From assembly GCA_024275555.1 (NCBI GenBank), contig JAJRYW010000406.1, forward strand, positions 1 to 6,581: a stretch of 6,581 bases of DNA, written 5' to 3'. Source of the DNA: Calditrichota bacterium (GTDB lineage: Bacteria > Calditrichota > Calditrichia > RBG-13-44-9 > J075). Made by a program: the position numbers and the translations under genes. This document shows, in pieces, positions 1 to 6,458 of the stretch (position 1 is its first letter; each line of letters opens with the position of its first letter). The notes beneath the pieces were generated by a model that worked only from the letters and a program-made list of their open reading frames with translations, searched no databases and was not told where the DNA came from.

Positions 1-1
1 A

Positions 2-202
2 AAATACCACAAAACTGTGGCGGAATTAGCCATTGCCTGGACGCTGATGAACCCGGCGGTAACCTCCGCAATTGTGGGAGCGCGGCGGCCGGAGCAGGTG
101 GAAAAAAATATTGGCGGGGCCGGTTGGGAGATCGCTCCGGAAGATATGAAAACGATTGATCGGCTTTACCGCGAGTTGGTGCTGCCGGCGCTGTCGCAGT
201 AG
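2..202 (+). CDS. Aldo/keto reductase, C-terminal fragment (5' end outside the window)
   Basis: The reading frame is open from the left edge to a TAG stop and encodes the last 66 residues of a protein. The segment VTSAIVGARRPEQVEKN, preceded by ELAIAWTLMNPA and followed by an (I/L)xPEDMxxID helix, is the typical end of the aldo/keto reductase TIM barrel. In this family the SAIVGAR-type loop contributes to binding the NADP(H) adenosine phosphate. The catalytic Asp/Tyr/Lys/His residues lie upstream and cannot be seen. A GTG at position 17 is internal to the domain and is not a credible start, so the gene is treated as 5'-truncated by the window. It converges with alr, leaving 9 bases between the stop codons and no recognisable terminator hairpin. 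The substrate cannot be inferred. Confidence 0.88.
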   Translation, partial: KYHKTVAELAIAWTLMNPAVTSAIVGARRPEQVEKNIGGAGWEIAPEDMKTIDRLYRELVLPALSQ

Positions 203-211
203 ACCCCGATA

Positions 212-1384
212 TCAGGGAACCGCAATACGGGGAATCTCCCGGCTGAGTCGTGCGACAATCTCGTAGTGGATAGTCCCGCAAAGACTGGCCAGTTGGTCGG
301 CGGCAACGGCGTCCTGTCCCTGCCGGCCGATTAATACTACCTCATCCTCCAGTTTGACGCCGGGAATGTCGGTGACATCGACCATCATCAGGTTCATGCA
401 AATCCGCCCGCGCACCGGGGCACGTTTGCCCCGGATCAGCACATAGCCCTGGTTGGATAAACCGCGGTCGTAACCGTCGGAGTAGCCCACCGGCAGGACG
501 GCAATGCGGCTGGCCCGGGTGGTGCGATAAGTGCGGCCGTAGCCGATGCTGCTCTCCGGGGCCACCTGCTTTACCTGGGAAACCCGGGTTTTCCAGGTCA
601 GCACCGGCTGCAGGAGTCCTTCAATATCGTTGTTGTGCTGGATTTTGTAGGATACCAGCGTCTCCCGGGAAGGCCAGAAACCATATTGCCCGATTCCCAG
701 GCGAACCAGGTCAAAATGAGTTTCCGGAAAGAGCAGTGTGGCCGCGGTACAGGCGGTGTGAAGTTTGGGGAGCGTAAAACCCGCCTGGCGGATGGATTTG
801 ACCATACGCTGAAAGCGCTGCTTCTGCTGCTCGGCAAAGTGATGATCGGTGGTGTCTTCGATATCGGCAAAGTGGGTGTAGGCGCCTTCCAGGTGCAGGC
901 CCGGGATTGCCGCAATTTGTGATAAGAACCAGGGCAAATCCGCCTCATCAATTCCCTGGCGATTGGCGCCGGTCTCCAGCTTGAGATGCATCCGAAGCGC
1001 ACCGGATTGCCCTTCGAGAAGTTCGGCCAATTGTCGAACCGTTTCCGGGTTGTAGATCACCAGGCGGAAGTTGCCGGCAACCACTTCTGCCAATCGCGCC
1101 AGCGGAACGTGCCCCATGATGAGAATATCCTGATCAAAGCCGGCCTGGCGAAGTTGCTGCGCTTCCGGCAAAGAGTGCACGCAAAAAGAATCCGCCCCGT
1201 GCTGCACAGCCATCCGGGCAATCGGCGCCCAGCCGTGCCCGTAAGCGTTGGCCTTCACCACCACGGACAGTTCCCGCTCCGAACCAATCATTTGACGAAA
1301 ACGGCGGAGATTATTGGCGTAAGCCGATTCGGATAGCTCAATCCAGGTGTTGATTCCCTTGACGTCGATCATGTTCAAATCCAT
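212..1384 (-). CDS. alr: Alanine racemase
   Basis: This is a 390-residue fold-type III PLP enzyme that interconverts L- and D-alanine in the cytoplasm, supplying D-Ala for peptidoglycan. The length is normal for the family. The N-terminal barrel carries VVKANAYGHG with the PLP lysine at K44. The segment K135-LETGAN-R142 matches the usual carbamylated-Lys/Arg pair, and R228 in VRLGIGQYG corresponds to the arginine that contacts the PLP pyridine nitrogen. The C-terminal beta domain has the catalytic tyrosine Y282 in SIGYGRTYR, the VGYSDGYDRGL block, GRICM near 326-330 and the HYE tyrosine Y374. One oddity is CMN where CMD is usual (N331). The start at 1384 has no strong ribosome binding site; a second ATG at codon 5 (1372) is an alternative. 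It is monocistronic as seen here, convergent with the reductase and divergent from the toxin-antitoxin operon. Confidence 0.96.
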   Translation of the reverse strand: MDLNMIDVKGINTWIELSESAYANNLRRFRQMIGSERELSVVVKANAYGHGWAPIARMAVQHGADSFCVHSLPEAQQLRQAGFDQDILIMGHVPLARLAEVVAGNFRLVIYNPETVRQLAELLEGQSGALRMHLKLETGANRQGIDEADLPWFLSQIAAIPGLHLEGAYTHFADIEDTTDHHFAEQQKQRFQRMVKSIRQAGFTLPKLHTACTAATLLFPETHFDLVRLGIGQYGFWPSRETLVSYKIQHNNDIEGLLQPVLTWKTRVSQVKQVAPESSIGYGRTYRTTRASRIAVLPVGYSDGYDRGLSNQGYVLIRGKRAPVRGRICMNLMMVDVTDIPGVKLEDEVVLIGRQGQDAVAADQLASLCGTIHYEIVARLSREIPRIAVP

Positions 1385-1443
1385 TTAAATTCTGTTTTAT
1401 TTGCCAATCCGGGAAACGATGAAAAAAAGCGGTCCATGAATAC

Positions 1444-1453
1444 GATATATATC
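1444..1453. promoter_or_regulatory. 10-bp palindrome, possible operator half
   Basis: GATATATATC is a perfect inverted repeat in the spacer between the divergent alr and toxin-antitoxin genes. Together with the 12-bp palindrome 5 bases downstream it could be an operator, since toxin-antitoxin operons are usually autorepressed at palindromes near their promoter. It lies upstream of the -35 region, not on it, and alternating AT runs are common, so the assignment is tentative. Confidence 0.25.
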
Positions 1454-1458
1454 CATTT

Positions 1459-1470
1459 TTAACATGTTAA
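1459..1470. promoter_or_regulatory. 12-bp perfect palindrome, possible operator
   Basis: TTAACATGTTAA is a perfect 12-base inverted repeat, 20 bases upstream of the putative toxin-antitoxin -35 box and 75 bases upstream of the alr start. A dimeric repressor such as the antitoxin could bind here, or it may control alr. No second copy of the same half-site was found near the promoter. Confidence 0.35.
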
Positions 1471-1489
1471 CCAGGTCTCCCGTTTTTAC

Positions 1490-1520
1490 TTTGAGAGTCT
1501 GCAAGACGACTTTATATTTG
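1490..1520 (+). promoter_or_regulatory. Promoter of the toxin-antitoxin operon
   Basis: TTTG (1490-1493) and TATATTTG (1513-1520) are separated by 19 bases, an exact fit to the Bacteroidota housekeeping promoter pattern (TTTG, 19-21 bases, TAnnTTTG). The same stretch also reads as a sigma-70 promoter: TTGAGA (1491-1496), 16 bases, TATATT (1513-1518). Transcription would start near 1525, just ahead of the ribosome binding site, giving a very short leader. Confidence 0.6.
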
Positions 1521-1525
1521 TATCC

Positions 1526-1534
1526 AAAAGGAGA
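1526..1534 (+). promoter_or_regulatory. Strong ribosome binding site of the antitoxin gene
   Basis: AAAAGGAGA precedes the ATG at 1541 by 6 bases. This fixes the antitoxin start at 1541 rather than the in-frame ATG at 1553. Confidence 0.75.
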
Positions 1535-1540
1535 TACAAG

Positions 1541-1747
1541 ATGGAATTAAGCATGAACGACCAAAAAATCAAAGAACTTATCCGCGAAACTTTTGTTGAG
1601 ATGCTCCGGGAGGATCGCGAAGGATTCTATGAATTAGTCCTGGAAGCATTAGAGGAAGTTGGATTGGCAAACGCCATCAAAGAAGGCAGGAAGAACAAGC
1701 TTGTAAGTGAAGAACGCATCCTCAAAGTTTTAGAAGGCAAAGCATGA
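1541..1747 (+). CDS. Type II antitoxin of a RelBE-like pair
   Basis: This 68-residue, strongly helical and charged protein is encoded directly ahead of a RelE/ParE-type toxin, and its stop codon overlaps the toxin start (ATGA, 1744-1747). The N-terminal part is rich in Glu, Arg and Lys. The C-terminal half reads LANAIKEGRKNKLVSEERIL, a pattern I know from small unnamed antitoxins that accompany this toxin family (roughly, Glu-rich helix, then an AIxEGxxSxxVSxEE motif). No ribbon-helix-helix or helix-turn-helix domain is obvious, so its DNA-binding fold is not assigned. By analogy it should bind and neutralise the toxin and, as a complex, may repress its own promoter. A strong ribosome binding site supports high antitoxin synthesis. 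Base composition is about 43% G+C over 1561-1680 by hand count, lower than in the flanking genes sampled. Confidence 0.85.
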   Translation: MELSMNDQKIKELIRETFVEMLREDREGFYELVLEALEEVGLANAIKEGRKNKLVSEERILKVLEGKA

Positions 1748-2010
1748 TCGTTCGGTATGAAGAAAGTTTTGAGAAAGACTTAAAGAGCGTTAAGGATATA
1801 AAACTGCGGAAAAGAATAATAGGAATTCTGGAAGAAATTAAAAATGCCCAAAGTTTGAATGAAATCAGAGGCATTAAAAAATTAAAAAGCTATGAAACAT
1901 ACTATCGGATTAGAATTGGAGATTATCGAATAGGAATTGAAATTGTGGAAGGAACGGTTATTTTAACAAGGTTTCTTCATCGAAAAGATATATACAAGTA
2001 TTTCCCGTAG
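1744..2010 (+). CDS. RelE/ParE-family toxin
   Basis: The 88-residue product has the full layout of a RelE-superfamily toxin: a first strand with IVRYEESFEKDLK, a helical hairpin (about residues 18-40), then IKKLKSYETYYRIRIGDYRI and a final strand TRFLHRKDIYKYFP. Family members fold as a small microbial RNase-like domain; RelE types cut mRNA at the ribosome, ParE types poison gyrase. Basic and aromatic residues K46, K48, R55, R62, H79, R80 and Y84 sit where RelE-type toxins carry catalytic or rRNA-contacting residues, so mRNA interferase activity is the better guess, but the target is not proven. The ATGA overlap with the antitoxin implies translational coupling. G+C is about 30% over 1801-1980 by hand count, a sign of acquisition by transfer. 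The gene looks intact. Confidence 0.92.
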   Translation: MIVRYEESFEKDLKSVKDIKLRKRIIGILEEIKNAQSLNEIRGIKKLKSYETYYRIRIGDYRIGIEIVEGTVILTRFLHRKDIYKYFP

Positions 2011-2108
2011 AAGCAGAACCCCGGATATTTAAATGCCAACCTTAGAAGCTCTCCATTGTCTGCCATAACCAACCTACCCTTACCGTACCTTGTTGCCTGA
2101 TTTCATGC

Positions 2109-3902
2109 TCAATCATAAAAAAACCAATCAATGCCCAGGCGGAACACGATGTAATTCTCAATGGTATTGTCAATAATAGAATAATCCTTCGAGAGCAGAT
2201 TGTCCCAGCTAAAGAAGAGTACAGCGTTGTGAACATGCGCCTGGACCCGCGCATCAATCAGGTGATAATTGCCGTTCGGCTGATTCGTTAATTGATACAG
2301 GTAAAGCAGGCGCTCCAGGGATACGGTGCGATAATCGCCCAGGTAGCGCCAATTCAGAATGCCTTCCACTTTGAGGGCCCGTTTAAAGAAGAACTGCCCG
2401 GTGCGTAAGGAAGCAACATTGTTTATTTCCGGGACAAAAATCTCCCCGCCCTTTCCGGAGAGCGTTAAATCGTTTTCGATAATAAACTGCCAGATTTTTT
2501 TGCGGAACTGCACCCTCAGGCCGTAATTTTCCACATCGGCCTGTTCCCAGCCCAGGGAGTCGGCCCGCAGGCGGGGAACATTTTCTGCGGACACCCAAAA
2601 GGGTTGCAGGCGGAACTGATCATTCCCGGAGAAGTTAAGCCGGATTTCTCCCATTGCTCCGCGGCGAAGAATAAAATGGCTTTCCGGGTAAGCCGGGAAA
2701 GGGGCGTTGATCAAGGTGCGCCAGAGCATGGGGATAATTTTGGGCTGGCGGAAAACCCGCACGCTCACCCGGTGGTCCCGGCCGAAGCGGATCCCGGCAT
2801 CCAGCTTCAGCGCTGCTTCCCGGTCGGACTCGCTATGGTAACGCACCCCGATCTCGCCGTCAACAAAGACCCTTCCGGAGTCTTTTTGCAGCAGCACATC
2901 CCCCCTGAGTTCGCTCTCCTTCCGTTCCACCCAGAGGGCTTCAGCGCGGTGTTCAAACAGGCTTCCATAAGCTCGCCCGCCAATTTTCCAGGCTTTTATA
3001 TTGTGAAGATAGGTCAGCTCGGCATGGTAATCCAGGTAGCGGGATTTACGTAGCCGGTCAATTCCCCGGAAGTAGCGGTCGCGGATTAAGTCAACCCCCG
3101 GGGTAAAGGAGAGGGAATCGTTTTCTCCCACCCGGCCCCGCAGATGCACCCAGGCGATGTGACCGATCTGCTTCTGTTTATCCCGCCGGGTTCCCAGGAC
3201 CGGGGCCAGTTTAAAGGTGTGGCGCATCTGCCAGTAATACCAATCACTTTGCCAGGATTTGCCAAACTGCCGGTGGTACTGGGCGCGATAGGTGTTGACC
3301 TGAAAATTGGAATAATCCTGTTCCTCCGAGCCTCTTCCTAAAAAGTTGGAGCCGGAGAGCTGGATAAAATTGGTCGGGGAAGTGTTGCGGCGAAAATTGA
3401 GGTCCAGGTAGTTCAGACCGATCACATAGTCCTGGCTGTAGATGATCCGGGATTCGGGCTTTTTTTTCACCGGCCGGGGCGCATCGGTGGCCAGTTGATA
3501 AGGATAGTCGCGCGGATCCCAGCGGGTGATTTGGTAAATAGGCAGCCATTGCTCATTCCAGACCCCGGTAGCATGGTTTTGGAGCCGGTTGTTGCCGTAG
3601 CGGTATTCCAAAAAACCGGGCGGCATCCCCAAAATGGATAAAGAAGCAAAACGCCCTCGCTGCAGATAGGAAATGGGCAGCCGGTCTGCCAGACGAAAAC
3701 TCCGTTCCTCCTGGTTTAAATCGCCCACTACGGAGATGGAATCGTTTAGCCGGGGTGGAAGCAGCGCCGGGGAGGCGGAGCGGGATGAGTCGGCTTTCTT
3801 AACCGGGGAAGGTCGCTGTTGGGCGGCAAGTGTGGCGACGGCGGTAAGCGTAATTAAAAAAAGTAACCGTATAACCGGCAAAGCATTCCGTCTGATCAGC
3901 AT
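2109..3902 (-). CDS. Outer-membrane beta-barrel protein (putative porin / TonB-receptor-like)
   Basis: The 597-residue precursor starts with a signal peptide: two arginines at 4-5, hydrophobic residues 10-26 and probable cleavage after A26 or A27, with no lipobox cysteine. Residues 28-60 are a low-complexity Ser/Pro/Lys linker. Residues about 76-130 (SLSILGMPPGFLEYRYGNN, then WLPIYQITR) follow the spacing of a TonB-receptor plug (SIRGxxxxxxxxxDGxxx ... LPxxxIERI) but lack its DG. From about 155 on there are alternating amphipathic strands rich in Tyr, Trp, Phe and Arg. The C-terminus has LIDARVQAHVHNAVLFFSWDNLL and ends in FRLGIDWFFYD, like the last strands of Bacteroidota putative porins and TonB-dependent receptors. 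A GGAA lies 5 bases before the start at 3902. It follows the ABC transporter genes by 73 bases. Exact family and substrate are not recognised. Confidence 0.72.
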   Translation of the reverse strand: MLIRRNALPVIRLLFLITLTAVATLAAQQRPSPVKKADSSRSASPALLPPRLNDSISVVGDLNQEERSFRLADRLPISYLQRGRFASLSILGMPPGFLEYRYGNNRLQNHATGVWNEQWLPIYQITRWDPRDYPYQLATDAPRPVKKKPESRIIYSQDYVIGLNYLDLNFRRNTSPTNFIQLSGSNFLGRGSEEQDYSNFQVNTYRAQYHRQFGKSWQSDWYYWQMRHTFKLAPVLGTRRDKQKQIGHIAWVHLRGRVGENDSLSFTPGVDLIRDRYFRGIDRLRKSRYLDYHAELTYLHNIKAWKIGGRAYGSLFEHRAEALWVERKESELRGDVLLQKDSGRVFVDGEIGVRYHSESDREAALKLDAGIRFGRDHRVSVRVFRQPKIIPMLWRTLINAPFPAYPESHFILRRGAMGEIRLNFSGNDQFRLQPFWVSAENVPRLRADSLGWEQADVENYGLRVQFRKKIWQFIIENDLTLSGKGGEIFVPEINNVASLRTGQFFFKRALKVEGILNWRYLGDYRTVSLERLLYLYQLTNQPNGNYHLIDARVQAHVHNAVLFFSWDNLLSKDYSIIDNTIENYIVFRLGIDWFFYD

Positions 3903-3931
3903 ATCGGTTCCGTTGTTCGATTGAAAAGAAA

Positions 3932-3959
3932 AATATAAGCTTCACCGCGGTGGAATAAA
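3932..3959 (-). promoter_or_regulatory. Possible promoter of the beta-barrel gene
   Basis: On the minus strand TATATT (3932-3937) lies 29 bases before the start codon, with a weak -35-like TTTATT (3954-3959) 16 bases upstream. The extended -10, TATATTTT, matches 7 of 8 positions of TAnnTTTG, but the nearest upstream TTTG (3962-3965) is 24 bases away, too far for the Bacteroidota spacing. The gene may therefore be partly uncoupled from the ABC operon. Confidence 0.28.
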
Positions 3960-3975
3960 AACAAATTTCCAGTCG

Positions 3976-5553
3976 TCAGGATTTCTTGGAAGCGGCCTTG
4001 GAAGAATCCGGTCCGGATTTGGGTTTGGAGGATTTCTTCACCGGCGCCGGTTGTAACTCGGCCCGCAACAAGGTCGCAAACCCCTTAAAAGACGGCTTTT
4101 GATGATAAAGCAGGTTGGCCAGGCGGTAAATTCGCCCGGAGAACAAGATCAGCACGATGATGGAAAAAAGCATAATGCCGGAACTGATGTAATAATCGAC
4201 CAGGGGCGGTTCCCCGAGCGGGGTGCGCAAGACCATGAAGGTAGGCGTCAGGAAAGGAATGAAGGAGAGAATCCGCACCAACAATGAATCCGGTGAGAGC
4301 AACACCAAAATAACCAGGGCGATGGGAAAGATGGAGAGAATCCGCATCACCTGGGTGAGGTTGTGGGCGTCCTGCTCTGAGGAGGACAGCGAGCCCACCC
4401 CCGCAAAAATCGAGGCAAAAAAGAGGTAGCCGAGGATAAAGTAGAGGATGAAAATCCCGGCGTTGTGCACGTTTAAGAAAGGATACTCTTTAACCGGGAT
4501 GATATCCGTGAAAACAAATAGCATGACAATGGCGATCCAGATAAATATTTGCAATAAGCCGAGCACTCCCAGGCCGGCCAGCTTTCCCCCCAAAAGCTGG
4601 TAGGTGCGCACCGAGGCCAGCAGCGGCTCCACCACTTTTCCTGATTTTTCCTGAATGACCGAGGAAAAAAGATAGCCGCTGCTGGTAAAAATGCTGATAA
4701 ATAAAAACAGCACCACCACAATCGGGGCCAGGTAGGTGATGCGGAAATTGAACTCCCGTTTTATCTTGCCTTCACTTAAAAACTCCATGATCTGAATGGG
4801 GCGGAGATATTCCTGGATTTGAGTAATGCTTAACCCTTCCTGGCGCATGCGCTGCTTAATCAGCACGGCCTGGATGGCCTGTTCCAGGAACTGGAGCCGT
4901 AAAAAGCTGCGGGGTTGGCGGGAATGAAATTCCACTTCGCCTTCCCGGAAGCGGTCCGGCTGAATAAGCAGGTAGCCGGACACGTGTTTAACTTCCACCA
5001 GGCTATCCGCTTTTTTTATGACCGCTTCAGTCAGAAGCGAGTCGAGCGACATCTTTAAACGGTTGTATTCAATCTCGGTCAAATCGCGGTTTTCCCGGGT
5101 GCGAATCATTTCTTCATAGGAACGGCTGAGCTGCAGGGTGCGGTTCCGCGACGCCGGCCGCTGGAAAATATATTTGCGCCGCTCCTTTACTTTGTTATAA
5201 GCCTCATTCAAACTGTCCAGGCGCTGCCTGGTGGTGTCGAGACGAAAAAAATCATCGCGGAGCGCCGTGCTGGTGTCCGGGAATATCGGCTCGATTAAAA
5301 CCCGGGGATGGAGGTCGTTGTGCTGGTACAGTTCGGCTAATTGCTCGGAAATCATCTGGCAGTACGAGGTGGTATCCAGTTCGACGCAGCCGATCACCTG
5401 GTTCTGGCTGGCCTGCGATTTCTCATAATAGATAGAAGGAATCAGCACAATACCGGCGAAGATAAGCGGAGAGATAAACGTCGCCAGCAGAAAATTACGG
5501 GAGCGCAGGTGTTTCATAAACTCCCAGACCGCAATCACCCAAAATTTTCTCAT
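3976..5553 (-). CDS. ABC-2 type transporter permease (NatB/YhaP-like)
   Basis: This is a 525-residue inner-membrane subunit of an ABC-2 (ABC2_membrane_3-like) exporter. One membrane segment (about 21-42) follows a short basic N-terminus. A large extracytoplasmic domain spans about 43-272, and four to six membrane segments lie at about 274-292, 325-348, 363-388, 403-420, possibly 427-442, and 456-472. Between the second and third segments, the cytoplasmic loop IQEKSGKVVEPLLASVRTYQLLGGKLAG is the conserved ABC-2 element that couples to the ATPase. The protein is longer than typical NatB/YhaP (roughly 400 residues); the extra length is a charged, probably coiled-coil stretch at about 105-187 and a Lys/Ser/Pro-rich cytoplasmic tail from 500 on. 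Its start overlaps the ATPase stop by 4 bases and has a good AGGAGA site. The substrate is unknown; NatAB exports Na+, but relatives have varied roles. Confidence 0.9.
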   Translation of the reverse strand: MRKFWVIAVWEFMKHLRSRNFLLATFISPLIFAGIVLIPSIYYEKSQASQNQVIGCVELDTTSYCQMISEQLAELYQHNDLHPRVLIEPIFPDTSTALRDDFFRLDTTRQRLDSLNEAYNKVKERRKYIFQRPASRNRTLQLSRSYEEMIRTRENRDLTEIEYNRLKMSLDSLLTEAVIKKADSLVEVKHVSGYLLIQPDRFREGEVEFHSRQPRSFLRLQFLEQAIQAVLIKQRMRQEGLSITQIQEYLRPIQIMEFLSEGKIKREFNFRITYLAPIVVVLFLFISIFTSSGYLFSSVIQEKSGKVVEPLLASVRTYQLLGGKLAGLGVLGLLQIFIWIAIVMLFVFTDIIPVKEYPFLNVHNAGIFILYFILGYLFFASIFAGVGSLSSSEQDAHNLTQVMRILSIFPIALVILVLLSPDSLLVRILSFIPFLTPTFMVLRTPLGEPPLVDYYISSGIMLFSIIVLILFSGRIYRLANLLYHQKPSFKGFATLLRAELQPAPVKKSSKPKSGPDSSKAASKKS

Positions 5554-6458
5554 TCGCCGTTCTCCTGCTGATCTTGCACGACTTCCAGAAAGATGTCCTG
5601 CAGGCGGGGCCGGTTTATTTCCAGGCGCTGGATTCCCACCCGCTTAAGCAGTTGTTCGATAATCTTTTGCGGGGAAACCGAACTGTCCACAAACAGGCGG
5701 GCGTTCTTTCCGTCTTTTACCACCTTCTTTACCCCGGGAATATCCGTAAGGGAGGGGAGGTGGTTTTCGGCTTCTACAAACACCAGGTTCTCCTGGAAAC
5801 GCTCCCAAATACGCCGCAGGTTATCCTGCAGGATGGTCTTGCCCCGGTCCAGGAAGATGATTTCATCGCAAAGAGTTTCCACATCGTTCATCTGCTCGCT
5901 GGCCAGGATAATCGCCTTGCCCTCGTCCCGGAAACGCTGGATCAGCTTGCGCAGTAAATCCTGGTTGCCGGGAGTGTTATTTAAAAAGGGATCATCCAGG
6001 AAGAGCAACTCCGGGTTGTGGATGATCGCCGACATAATCTGCACTTTTTCCCGCAGATCGGCGTCCAGGTCTGCTAAGGGCTTCTCCATATAGTCAATCA
6101 TCTCGAAACGATCCAGCAGGCGCACGGTCTCTACCTGGGCTTTTTTGCGGGTAAGGTTTTTGAGCCGGGCAAAATAGATCAGCATTTCCTGCACGGTTAC
6201 CCCCGGGTAGACGCCCCGGTTTTGGGCCAGGTAGCCGATCCGGTTGCGGATTTTCGAGTTGATCGGTTTGTCGTCGTATTTAATGGTCCCGCTGTCCGGT
6301 TTAATCAAGTTCAGCAACAGGCGCAACGTGGTGGTTTTTCCGGCCCCTTCCAGGCCCAGGATGCCTAACACATAGCCGGAACGAGTCTCCAGGCTTAAAT
6401 CCTGCACCGCCAGGCGATCGTCAAAGCGTTTGGTGAGTTGTTCAGCTTTAATCTGCAT
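5550..6458 (-). CDS. ABC transporter ATP-binding protein (NatA/YhaQ-like) with degenerate catalytic motifs
   Basis: This 302-residue cytoplasmic subunit is the partner of the permease encoded next. Numbering from the ATG at 6458: Walker A GLEGAGKTT with K41, and Q-loop Q79 in YLAQNRGVYPGVTV, are intact. The usual ELSKGMQQK signature reads DLDADLREK (about 130-138). Walker B is LLFLDDP, with Asp156 in place of the catalytic Glu. The following SGLDP D-loop is LNNTP, and the H-loop histidine is Glu188 (LASEQM). A C-terminal domain (about 220-295) with IPGVKKVV and a final LQDIFLEVV is typical of NatA/YhaQ proteins. I chose the start at 6458 (MQIKAEQLTKRF) because the domain begins there and because the upstream gene ends at 6448; an in-frame ATG at 6497 would add 13 residues. 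Both are possible. Neither has a strong ribosome binding site, so coupling to the upstream gene is likely. Confidence 0.9.
   Translation of the reverse strand: MQIKAEQLTKRFDDRLAVQDLSLETRSGYVLGILGLEGAGKTTTLRLLLNLIKPDSGTIKYDDKPINSKIRNRIGYLAQNRGVYPGVTVQEMLIYFARLKNLTRKKAQVETVRLLDRFEMIDYMEKPLADLDADLREKVQIMSAIIHNPELLFLDDPFLNNTPGNQDLLRKLIQRFRDEGKAIILASEQMNDVETLCDEIIFLDRGKTILQDNLRRIWERFQENLVFVEAENHLPSLTDIPGVKKVVKDGKNARLFVDSSVSPQKIIEQLLKRVGIQRLEINRPRLQDIFLEVVQDQQENGE
5561..5566 (-). promoter_or_regulatory. Ribosome binding site of the ABC permease gene
   Basis: AGGAGA on the minus strand lies 7 bases before the permease ATG at 5553, inside the last codons of the ATPase gene. It supports this start and independent as well as coupled initiation. 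Confidence 0.7.

Larger units (their letters stand above)
1442..1470 (-). promoter_or_regulatory. Possible alr promoter
   Basis: Read on the minus strand, TTAACA (1465-1470) is followed after 17 bases by TATCGT (1442-1447), a 5/6 and 4/6 match to the sigma-70 type consensus. It lies about 58 bases upstream of the alr start and overlaps both palindromes in this gap. The match is weak and could be chance in AT-rich DNA. Confidence 0.22.

Noticed and set aside
231..241. GGGA/TCCC short hairpin near the end of alr, considered as a terminator
   Set aside because: The stem is 4 bases with a 3-base loop, lies in coding sequence and has no T run.
598..1336. Several long open frames on both strands inside alr (598-1002 minus, 635-922 plus, 986-1336 plus)
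   Set aside because: They overlap a full-length, motif-complete alanine racemase and encode no recognisable domain; they are by-products of high G+C codon use.
1383..2034. ATTTAAAT at 1383-1390 and 2027-2034, flanking the toxin-antitoxin module like a target-site duplication
   Set aside because: It is an 8-base self-complementary AT-only word, likely by chance in AT-rich spacers, the first copy overlaps the alr start codon, and there are no inverted terminal repeats or transposase.
2011..2108. Possible bidirectional terminator between the converging toxin gene and barrel gene
   Set aside because: No stem of useful length followed by a T run was found on either strand; the 98-base gap shows no feature I can support.
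2042..2257. Minus-strand 71-residue frame crossing the 3' end of the barrel gene, with a run of seven T that might allow a frameshifted C-terminus
   Set aside because: The in-frame barrel ends in a typical WFFYD terminus, and the alternative tail resembles nothing known.
3943..3952. CACCGCGGTG palindrome between the ABC permease and the barrel gene, considered as a terminator
   Set aside because: It has no loop, so only a 3-base stem could form, and it is not directly followed by a T run in the transcribed direction; at most an operator, without support.
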